A DNA stretch of 64,000 bases, taken from Rhipidocladum racemiflorum. Its lineage: Eukaryota > Streptophyta > Magnoliopsida > Poales > Poaceae. The notes under the pieces are model-generated. The model did not search any database, was not told the origin of the DNA, and was given only the letters and a program-made list of their open reading frames with translations. How positions within the stretch are numbered: position 1 is the stretch's first letter; every line of letters starts with the position of its first letter. Below are positions 55,886 through 64,000 of this stretch, in pieces. Position numbers and translations under genes: made by a program. The stretch lies in contig CM070572.1 of NCBI GenBank assembly GCA_036346355.1, forward strand, positions 39,469,944 through 39,533,943. The letters run 5' to 3'.

Positions 55886-57660
55886 AGAAATATCATATAT
55901 CGAACATCGCAAAGAAGAAATTTATTGAGCTTGCCCTGCATGGCAACAATTACATTGCCCGGGCAATGAATATTAAGATTAATCTGATAGCTAGATTTGT
56001 TGGAGCTACTGTTTTCCTAGCCTGAAGCTGGTGCCCCTGCTCTTTCTGAAGTCACAAGGTGTATGGCTTTGCACCCACTGAGGCACCATCTTCATACGGA
56101 CCGGAAGGCCAAATATTTGATGAAAGGGGACCCGCTTGTACTTTTGAATTCCCTGAAGGAAAAATGTATAATTAAAAAAGATCTATCCTGCTGCCAAAAG
56201 GACAGCGCGAATGGATCCTCCCACACTTTCAGGATTTAAAATGTTGTGGTAGCATATAACTTTGCCATGCACAAGCTTATTGACTATGATTACCATACTC
56301 TATTCTTTTTTTTGGGCCTACAAATATCATAAAAGAGCCCATAAATAAGGCAAGGCCTAAGACCCATTATCTAGTTACGACTTCAACCAGAATTAAAGTC
56401 AGTCATGTGGATTTTCTCACCCAGTGTATATAACACTTGCTGAAGACAAAGAATGTCCTAACTATCCTGGCCAGGCATACACATACTGGTCGGGAAAAAT
56501 CCATTCGACCAATCTGACTAGCATACAGGTCGAAGGTTGATCAGCATTCACCCCGACCTAGTTTAGGTTGGGGAAGAAGTTACATCCGCATAGGACTAGC
56601 GTGTAGAAGACGCTTTCTTTGATAGGTACAGACAACCATTTAAAAGTTACTCCCTACGAGAAAACACCTTTTTGGCGAGAAGACGCCTTTTGATGGAAAG
56701 ACACCTTTTTTGTGAAAAGACATCTCTTAAAAAATGACAATCGTCACCCCTTCGCATGATATAAATAGAAGGCTTTCTCAAGGACTCAAGGAATCGGGCT
56801 CAAGATTAAGGATAAGAGATTAGCATTAGTTTTCTTGTTCATTTAGAAATTCTGTACTCTGTAAAAACACGCGTGACTTAATACAATCCCCATTTTTCTA
56901 CTCCTTTCATCCTTGCTTTCTACACAAAGGCGACTAAAATTATATTCATAAGCTCGATCTGATGACCCCTGGGTCTTAAACATCGACACTTATCAGTGAA
57001 CTATTATTCTGTAACCAGAAAGTTATTAATGCTAAAATGATTAATAAGACGTTATGCACCTTGCACCCCAATATAAGGATATTACCGTAATAGTATCCTC
57101 ATGACAAGTACCAGAAGTACTCTGTGCTTATATGCAATTTGCTAGAAGCAGAAAAGAGTGATGAACTCCTGGTGAAGAATCATCACATACTTCCTAATGG
57201 AAGTCATGTAATGCCCGAAGCACATATAAATGCTTAGCATGCTAGCAATAGTTATGGCAGCAGAAAGGGCCAAATGAATAAAAAGGGATAAATGGAAGAA
57301 TGGCAGATCAAGATAGGGGAAGAGGCAATCTGTAGTGGAAAAGTAAAGGTAAAGGGTTAGGGGGCTTCCAAAAGCAAGACTCAGCTAACAAGGCTGTAAA
57401 CCCTTGCATAACCATGCTTTATGTATGGATGCACTAACCATTGGTTGTGCAACTATCGCATCCTGAAGCATGTGGTGGACCTTTACACGAATCCAGTGAA
57501 AAAATCAATAAGACCCGGGGAAACAATGTTGAATCATACTTTACCGTTCAACCTGTTGTTGACACGGGCATTGAGAAATGCGATTATATGGTTCTTGAAA
57601 TTATTAAGTTCGAAAAGTCCAAGGAGGACTCATACGACTCTTATGGAGACCTGGATTAGT
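55886..57660 (+). pseudogene. Copia gag remnant, split by a solo LTR
   Basis: Pieces in several frames are legible: 'FIELALHGNNYIARAMNIK' (about 55920), 'VVAYNFAMHKL' (about 56240), and 'MINKTLCTLHPNIRILP' (about 57037) on the other side of the inserted LTR. A zinc-knuckle remnant 'YGCTNHWLCNYR' follows (about 57424). The C-terminus contains 'YDSYGDLD' (ends 57658). Gag forms the virus-like particle in active relatives. Stops and shifts make this non-functional. Confidence 0.75.
56281..56988 (+). mobile_element. Solo LTR (708 bp), TSD CTTAT, inside copia gag
   Basis: It starts TGACTATGATTACC and ends AACATCGACA. CTTAT flanks at 56276-56280 and 56989-56993, and removing the insert restores the gag reading context. 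A TATA-like 'tgatataaatagaagg' (about 56758) and 'gacttaatacaatcccc' fit a + strand LTR. Internal repeats of 'aaaacacctttttggcgagaag' are present (56659-56730). Confidence 0.88.
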
Positions 57661-58380
57661 CTCCTAAGTATTACTTCATTTTGTTAGTCGATGTCATATA
57701 TTCTTATGTCTCCTTATCGATTTAGCTCTAGTTCCTGAATGAACATTTGGTTTACGCTCCTGTTGTGCGGTTATCATTTAAAATTGAATAGCTATTTCCC
57801 AGATATTTGATTGATTGTGCTATATTTGTTATATATTCTACAATTTGTTCCCGATGCAATAATTGTTTGATTATTAAATCATACTTCTAATATAGAACAA
57901 AGTATAATCCAGTAGCGATGGAGTAAATCTGTCGAGAAGACAGTTGTACCACACTAAGTGAATTAGAATTATTATGACCATCGCCAGAAGCGATACTCAT
58001 ATTTGGCACTGGATGAATGCCATATTATACCTTGAGTCCAGTTGTACTTTCTTAAAGATTTAAAGCAAGTGGTCTGAATCGTTTCCATATGGAGACAAAA
58101 AATGAATATAGTACATAATACCTACTCATGACTAACTTTAATGGTATAATAAATATGTGGTTTAAAAACTTCCTTCCTTCTCCTACCGGTTAAACTATGC
58201 ACATATAAAACCTGAAGTTTGTGTTGCAATGGAAACCCAGAAATATTTAAGATCTGGCAGATCAACTAGGTTATCCTGAGTTGAGTATTATGAGAAGAAA
58301 TAATTAATAATTCTGCTGACCATAGCATAAAGACTTTCCTAGACCTGATGATTTCTTATGCCCTATTTGTGCTATAGGAA
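57661..58380 (+). pseudogene. Copia protease/GAG-pre-integrase region, eroded
   Basis: Most of the region is unreadable. The GAG-pre-integrase end is visible at about 58267-58390 ('YPELSIMRR', 'PDDFLCPICAIGKL'). No D(T/S)G protease motif was found. Confidence 0.5.
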
Positions 58381-58399
58381 AGCTCATAGTTAGATCTTC

Positions 58400-60060
58400 T
58401 TACTTAAAAGTTATGGAAGAATCACTGAATTTTATAGAGAAAATTCAAGGTGATATATGTGAACCCATTCACCCCCTATCGGATCCTTCCAAATACTATA
58501 TGGAACTTGTCGGTGTTTCGTGCACCGGCAATACGAATTTATGGTCGGACGGGGTCGCGCGCTCCCTCTCCCCGAATGGTCGACTCAAGGAGTCAGAAGA
58601 TGTATACTGGTTCGGGCCGAATGTCCCTACTCGATTAAATGCGGTGTGGATGTATTGATCTTTGGGAGATGGACAAGGGGTGTACAAGCGAGGCGGACGG
58701 TCGGCTGTCCGATCCCCTTGATGTTTTCGCTAGGGAGTCGAGGCTACCTAGAAGACTGTTTTCTCTTCTCCCCGCCCCCCTCCCTCTCGGGCCCTGCCCC
58801 TCCTTATATAGACGGAGGAGGCAGGTTACACGGGAGTTGGGAAGACTACGAGGAAAGGGGTCCGCACGTCTTGAGGTCTGGCTTCTGTCTTGTCCGGCCA
58901 ACCCCTGCCCGTCCCGAGGTAGGGTTGGTGGCTCTGTGGCGTGCAGTCTTGCGTAGTGCTGTCTGGGTGGCGTGTTGCGTGGTGCTCTTGTCAGCCTCGG
59001 TGGCTTTAATGGCGCTTGACTTTGCTTTGGCCTCGGGAGTGGGCGTACTCCTCTGCGGTGTGCCAGGCGACGGGACGGGGGCTTGACTTCTTCGGTGGCC
59101 CTTCTGACAGTCTCGGGAAGGAGCCGCCTACCCTGGTACGGATGCCAGGGGACGCTGCGCACAAGGCAGCCACCTGACACTGTCGTGGGCCCTGCTAGCC
59201 CGTGTGCAGGTGGAGCTTGAGCTTCAATATTAGGCGGCCGGCGCATGCCGACCGCCGAATCGAGTCGGCCCGACCGTCTGAGTCGGCCTCGCACAAATCG
59301 GGCTCGTTCCTCGCGGCCCAAGTACCTTTCGGTGGTGCTGGGCCTTCGCCGTGATAGGTCAGCCCGTTCGTGCTTCCGGGCTGATGGGGGTACCCATGGT
59401 ATGGGTACTCGTCAGAACTGATAGATGCTTCCACTAGATGGTTTCAGGTATGTCTCTTATTAATTAGGAACCATGCTTTTGCTAAATTAATTACCCAAAT
59501 TATTAACAGCATCATTTCCAAAAGAAAAGATCAAGTCTATTCGAATGGACAATGCAGTCTATTCGAATAGACAATGCTAACGAATTGACCTCAAAAGCAT
59601 TAAATGATTATTGTATGGATTTAGGAATTAACGTAGAGCATCTTGTGCCTTATGTCGACACTTATATTGGCCTTGCACAGTCATTAAATTAAAGAATAAA
59701 ACTTATTGCTTGACCACTCTTGCAGAATAGCAGGCTTCCCACCAAGTGTTGGGGCCACACAGTACTAGATGCTGAAGTATGAATTCAACTTAGACCAACT
59801 GCATATCTTGAAACTTCTCCGTTGCAGATAGTGCGTGGAAAAGAATCAAGTATTTTCCATCTGCCAAACTTTGGCTGTGTTGTATATATGTCAATCTCTC
59901 CACCGCAACGTACCACAGAGGTAAATGAAGCACGTCTTATCTTACGACGGAGTTTTGAGATGAAAGATCAGGGTAAAACCAAATACTGCTTAAGCCTGCA
60001 GCTAAAACATTTTTTAGAAGAAAATTTTTGTACACCAGTCTGCCTATACCAAGAAGGTAT
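58400..60060 (+). pseudogene. Copia integrase core, split by a solo LTR and joined to an RT tail
   Basis: Before the insertion the text reads 'NFIEKIQGDICEPIHPL'. After it come 'DASTRWFQVCLLLIRNHAF' (about 59427), then in other frames the 'VKSIRMDN'-like and 'SKALNDYCMDLGI'-like catalytic region (59525-59650) and 'FHLPNFGCVVYMSISPPQR' (about 59857). The text then passes within about 40 bp into 'KDQGKTKYCLSLQLKHF' (59968), which belongs near the end of reverse transcriptase. The central RT, including the YADD box, is therefore deleted. Confidence 0.75.
58508..59414 (-). mobile_element. Solo LTR (907 bp), TSD GAACT, minus orientation
   Basis: On + it starts TGTCGGTGTTTCGTG and ends GGGTACTCGTCA. 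GAACT flanks at 58503-58507 and 59415-59419. It is the reverse complement of the family at 60841-61709. The TATA box lies on the minus strand ('tctatataaggag' at about 58805), so transcription sense is minus. The open frames at 58520-59321 are GC-rich LTR text. Confidence 0.9.
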
Positions 60061-60800
60061 TGGAATGATTTATTATGGATAAATCTCATCCTTTAAAAAA
60101 CCCCATAGTTGTGATATCTTTTGAAGTGGATAATGACCCTTTTTAGACCTATAATGGAAAATGAGAAAGTCTTTGGCCTTAAAGTCTTATACTTATGTAT
60201 CTTGCGAATTGCATAAGGCATGATATTGCATTCGCAGTAAATTTGCTAGTATGAAATAGTATAGTCTTAACCAGAAGACATTGAGCTAGTGTCAAGACTT
60301 TACTCATATACCTCTAAGGTACTTAAGATCTTGGATTGTTTTTTTAGAATAACTAAGACTTAACCATAGTGGGATATATGGATATTTGCTATCTGTTTGA
60401 TCCCCACAATACCAAATCTAAGACTGGTTTTTGTGTTTGCTAAGGTGGTTCAACCATTTCTTGGCGGTCTTTTAAGTAAATCATGATAGCTACTTCTACC
60501 AACTACTTAGATATTATAGCTTTATATGAAGCCTCGCGTGAATGTGTTTAGCAGAGACGTTTGATTAGCCATGTCCAAAAGTTATATGGTTTTAATACTA
60601 TCGATACCCCTATGATTATCTATAAATATAATATTACTTGTGTTACACAAATGCAAATGGGCTATGTAAAAAACAATATCACGAAGCATATTGTCCCTAA
60701 AATTTTTCTATCCTTAGAAACTCCAGATGAGTGTTGAAGTAAAGATATTATAACCTAGATTGTGTGAAAATCTAGTAGATTTGTTCATGAAGTCTTTGCC
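60060..60800 (+). pseudogene. Copia RT C-terminus and RNase H remnant
   Basis: Pieces read 'MDKSHPLKNPIVVISFEVD' (about 60074), the region 'SKTGFVF' (about 60420), 'ALYEASRECV' (about 60523-60550), and an EDN-type tail with 'KNNITKHIVPKIF' (about 60670). These correspond to the RNase H part of copia polyproteins. It carries many stops. Confidence 0.65.
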
Positions 60801-60840
60801 AAAATCTAGTTTTTAAAGATGTGTTAATGTCATTGGAATG

Positions 60841-61709
60841 TGACGAGTACACATACCATGGGTACCCCCATCAGCCCGGATCCACAAGCGGGCTGACCTC
60901 CTTAGAAGCCCAGTTCTGGCGAAAGGCCCATGGGCCGTAAAGAGTGGGTCTGGCCCCTGTTTGGAACCAGCCCCGAGCGATCGGCTGCCTCCGACCTCTT
61001 AGGTCGGAGGCCGCGGTCGGCCGGCTCCACCAGCGCTCGAGGGGTCAAGACCTGTGCTGACGTCAGGCCAACCGCCCTGTGCGCGTTACGTCCCCTGACG
61101 TCCGTACCAGGGTAGGCGGTCCCTTCCCGAGGATGTTAGAGGACGTGCCGTGAAGTCAAGCCCCCGTCCTGTCATCCTGACACACCGCGGAGGAGAGCGC
61201 CCCCTCCCGAGGCCAAGCTGAGGTCAAATACAATCAACGGCCGGAGCTGACGTTCGTACGGAGCAGTGCGTCACCTTGTCAGCACGGCCGAAGACCCCCT
61301 GCTGCGGGACTACCAACCCCGCGTGGGGCTAGGCAGAGCCCGGTCGGACGACAAGACAGAAGACCAGACTCCAAGGCGTACAGTACCCCTTCCTTTTTCT
61401 CTCCAAATTCCCATGTAACCTGCCACCTCCGAGTATATAAGGAGAAGCAGGACTCCGGGGAAACGATCGAGCAATAGAACAAAAAAAACCCAATCGGGCG
61501 CAAGGGAGATCGATCGATCGAACTCTTGCCCCGTCTGTAACCCCTTGTTCGCCTCACGAATCAATACATCCCAATAGCACGGACTGGAGTAGGGACATTC
61601 AGCCCGAACCAGTATAAACCCTGGCTTCCTGAGTCAACCATTCGAGGAGAGGGAGCGCGCGACCCTCACTAACCAAAAATTCGTATTGCCGGTGCACGAA
61701 ACACCGACA
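60841..61709 (+). mobile_element. Solo LTR (869 bp), TSD GAATG, plus orientation
   Basis: It starts TGACGAGTACACATACC and ends AAACACCGACA. GAATG flanks at 60836-60840 and 61710-61714. A TATA box 'gagtatataaggag' lies at about 61430, and 'cgaatcaatacatccc' is near the end. Same family as 58508-59414, inverted. Confidence 0.9.
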
Positions 61710-61994
61710 GAATGTGACAACTTAGAGATATGCAGAATTCAGGGGAGTAAATCCCTGAATTATGACCCTTTACATGATTCTGAAAAATCATATTTTAGAT
61801 CCTGAAGATTATATGTCTTTTTTTCTTAGTGAGTTTTTCTGAAGTTTTCTCACATGAAGTTTTTAATGGGAGAACTAGTGTAACACGGAGTGCGAGTACA
61901 ATGTACTCTTTTCTTCATCCCTTTTTTCCTACTGGAATTTTGGAAGAAGTTTTTAATGAGACATGTGTATTACGTGGTATTCGTCTAAGGGGGT
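61710..61994 (+). other. Copia 3' untranslated region before the 3' LTR
   Basis: AT-rich text between the RNase H remnant and the LTR. A G-run (61988-61993, 'taaggggg') immediately before the LTR is the likely polypurine tract. Confidence 0.5.
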
Positions 61995-62231
61995 TGTTAT
62001 AATATAGATAGATTCACAGTCTGTGTATGAAATGACTCTCTCTATTGATGGACGAATCCGAATCTATCTTCTATTAGTTTTATTATATGTTGGGCACCCT
62101 TGTACAGAGAGAATGAATCTAATAAAGAAAGAGAATTTACCCCTACTTTGTATGTGCTTTCTATTTTTATTTTTATAATTTTATTGATGTGATATTGATT
62201 GATCATTGATAAATAACTATGTTTTATAATA
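61995..62231 (+). mobile_element. 3' LTR of the degenerate Ty1/copia element
   Basis: It begins TGTTATAATATAGATAG and matches the 5' LTR at 53805-54045 over most of its length with numerous substitutions. The right end is eroded ('gttttataataa' where the 5' copy has 'gttttacatca'). Confidence 0.75.
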
Positions 62232-62639
62232 ACGTCAAAATAGTCATTCCCGTCGCACTTTACGCGAACCGTGCTTTCACCCGCAACACCTTTGGATGAT
62301 GGCCACAAGAAGGGGAGCCGTGTGAAGTTTATATAACTAGCGGGGTGCAACGGTTGTGTGTTAGAGTTTGACGTTAGTACGTGGAAGAGTTCAATTTGAA
62401 GTTTTATACTACTCCTGTAACTGTCGACGCATCCACACATATAGCGCATTTTATACATTTTTGTTTTTGTGTGCAAAAGGGTTAATTCAGATGTGCTATA
62501 TTTCACCCAATAGGTATTTTATACTACTATATTTATTTTATAAAAACAATGTAGAACTAATCTCATCACTGCTTTTATACAAACATGTTAGAAAGAGAAG
62601 TAATCATTGTACTAGCCTTTATTTTATTTTATTTTGGCA
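62232..62639. other. Intergenic, no gene seen
   Basis: Mixed sequence beside the copia 3' LTR. No domain, promoter or repeat that I can support. Confidence 0.4.
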
Positions 62640-63075
62640 AAATTAGTTTCGTACGATTTTGTTTTTACAAAAATAGCCCCTGGCTCACACTTATCACGGT
62701 GGAGAAGCTTGAAAACCACCTTCTGTGCTTCCACGCTACCGATGCGCGGCTGGCACACACACACTAGTGAGCGCGAGCCCCCATGCGGGCCCACCCGTGC
62801 AGCACCATGCACCGCTCGGTCGTGCCTGGTCCCCCGCATCGCTCGGGCACTCACGCTTGCCCTTCCCCTCCCCCCCCAACGCCGCACGTCACTCCATCGC
62901 TCACATTTCCACTCCCTGCCAGCGCGTGTGCGTGCCTACCGGGCATGGGTTGCGTAGAAGCCACCTTCCGCGCTATCCCACCGCTGAAGGTGACTTCCGT
63001 GCCTCCCACCGCGGAAGGTGTGGGTCATGGGGCCATTTTTGCAACAAAAAAAAAAACGCACGGGCTAGTTCTACA
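62640..63075. mobile_element. Fold-back element with GC-rich core
   Basis: 'ttttgtttttacaaaaatagcccc' at the left (62658-62681) is the imperfect reverse complement of 'ggggccatttttgcaacaaaa' at the right (63029-63049). Inside, 'cacggtggagaagcttgaaaaccaccttc' faces 'gaaggtgacttccgtgcctcccaccgcggaagg'. The core is GC-rich with open frames in all directions but no domain. A target duplication was not resolved. Confidence 0.45.
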
Positions 63076-63377
63076 AAAAAAAGGGAGTTTACATAGTGAT
63101 CACTTCTTGGAAAGAAACGTAATTGCAAAAACAATCTCTAACTGATCGTGGAAGCATCGACATGTCACCTGCCACGCACGTGTACTGCGGTAGGTGCTGT
63201 TAAGCTAGGGCAATGAGGTAGGTCATACATCCTCCCTGCGTTGCTGCACTACCAAGCCGCCTTACCGTGGTAGGTGTAGACCGTGGTTCTAGACCCTTAC
63301 CGTGACACAAGAGCGCGGCAGGTAATACGTATCACTTGTCGACGCTTTTGCAATCCGATAAGGAGTTATTTTTGTAA
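63076..63377. other. Unassigned, with further 'taccgtggtagg' -type repeats
   Basis: 'taccgcggtaggt' -like phrases recur (63187, 63263 and 63297). They relate to the core of the element to the left. No gene. Confidence 0.3.
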
Positions 63378-63812
63378 TTATATTCTTAGGGGAGTTAGCT
63401 TTAAAAAAAGTGCGCGAAAGCCAGAAAAAAAAAGGTAAGCTTTCTCCGTGAGCAGCTCGGCGCCTAAGAATTGTCTTTGGTTTGTCTCGAGAAAATAGAT
63501 ACATGAAGCAGTATTTGCAGTGGCATGCACTCCCTTAGTCCCTTGCACGGCAGCTTGCGGCACAGTGCTCGCCAGCGCTGACCAGCTGCGCACGGCGTAC
63601 GCGTCCAACCCGTCATCAGGCATTAACTGTTCCATCTGCGCGAGCCGACGCTCCTTCCGCGTTGGGCCGTGCTCGAGGAAACTTCCGCCCGAACGGCAGT
63701 ACTGTGTCGCAGAAGGGCGGCTGCTCGTCGTCACCAGTGCAGAATCCGCGGCCAAATCATCCTGAGCTGTCGAGTTTTTACGTGACACCGGGCATGCGCT
63801 TTCTCGACCCAT
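63378..63812. other. GC-rich, coding-like block, strand and identity unknown
   Basis: A 144-codon frame is open on the minus strand (63812-63378) and a frame of 81 codons on + (63520-63765). Neither has a domain that I recognise. Minus text includes 'KERRLAQMEQLMPDDGLDA'; plus text includes 'NCSICASRRSFRVGPC'. It may be an exon of a cellular gene continuing outside the window, or a captured fragment. Confidence 0.25.
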
Positions 63813-64000
63813 CGGTTTTGATCATGGAAGTGTATAGGCATTATCCGAATGTTTTTGTCTCAAAAAACATCCAAACTTTGGACCGTACGATCAAAATACA
63901 CATCCGTAGGATCAACTCACCTCGAATTCAGGGGGGCCGTGCATTGATCTGAAAGCAAATCTAATGGCCAGGAATTTGAATGATGGTTACTAAAGAAAAC

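Larger units (their letters stand above)
53805..62231 (+). mobile_element. Degenerate Ty1/copia retrotransposon with three solo LTRs nested in it
   Basis: The order is LTR (53805-54045), leader, gag (about 55890-57660), GAG-pre-integrase (58230-58400), integrase (58400-59900), RT C-terminus/RNase H (59960-60700) and LTR (61995-62231). Gag-integrase-RT-RNase H order defines copia. Many stops and frameshifts are present. Three later insertions add 708, 907 and 869 bp plus duplicated 5-mers. Element ends are approximate. Confidence 0.85.

Noticed and set aside
58520..59321. Open frames of 188 and 228 codons
   Set aside because: They cover the 907-bp solo LTR in both directions. The text is explained by the LTR.

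Overview
This is nuclear DNA of a flowering plant, most likely a grass (Poaceae). The evidence is GC-rich coding exons with GT-AG introns in AT-rich surroundings, and families typical of grass genomes: CACTA elements with TNP2 and Ulp1-type genes, large LTR retrotransposons, stowaway-, PIF- and hAT-like MITEs, Helitron-like ends and a tRNA-headed retroposon. The species cannot be named from the sequence. Almost all of the window is nested transposable elements. The only intact cellular genes I can support are two class III secretory peroxidases on the + strand, at 34261-35616 (320 aa) and 39255-40433 (328 aa).

Layout. 1-387: 3' end of a Ty3-like LTR. 1117-1284: hAT MITE. 1515-about 3800: decayed CACTA-like element carrying a short fragment of an IDN2/FDM-type RNA-directed DNA methylation gene and a hairpin MITE (3170-3313). 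4532-4780: small Helitron-like element. 4935-9372: very long (4.4 kb) LTR. 9501-10030: TRIM-like element. 10085-10610: degenerate tandem array. 12090-22010: an AT-rich repeat host split by a second CACTA element (about 12530-20976), itself interrupted by two nested solo LTRs of one family (15266-19495, with 15628-17801 inside). 22093-33591: an 11.5 kb CACTA element with a GAA target-site duplication (TSD), a broken TNP2 gene and a broken TNPA/Ulp1-like gene.

33595-41780 is the gene island: two tandem peroxidases separated by a 1.17 kb minus-strand retroposon with a 16-bp TSD. 41780-53790 looks like one small inverted-repeat element carrying a coding fragment. It is split by a 6.05 kb CACTA (42221-48271, TSD AGT), which holds a Sirevirus-like insertion, and by a 4.5 kb solo LTR (48357-52874, TSD GCCTA). 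53805-62231 is a degenerate Ty1/copia element with both LTRs. It was hit by three solo LTRs with perfect 5-bp TSDs; two are the same family in opposite orientation. 62640-64000 holds a fold-back element and an unassigned coding-like block.

How the parts relate. The peroxidases are secreted haem enzymes of the cell wall. The transposon genes are all broken. In four CACTA families here, the subterminal repeat array runs directly into a TATA box and a transcribed leader, and the largest element has a third, internal array in front of its second gene. This suggests that the repeats that would bind transposase also act as promoters. Nesting order can be read from the TSDs, so the window is a layered record of insertions.
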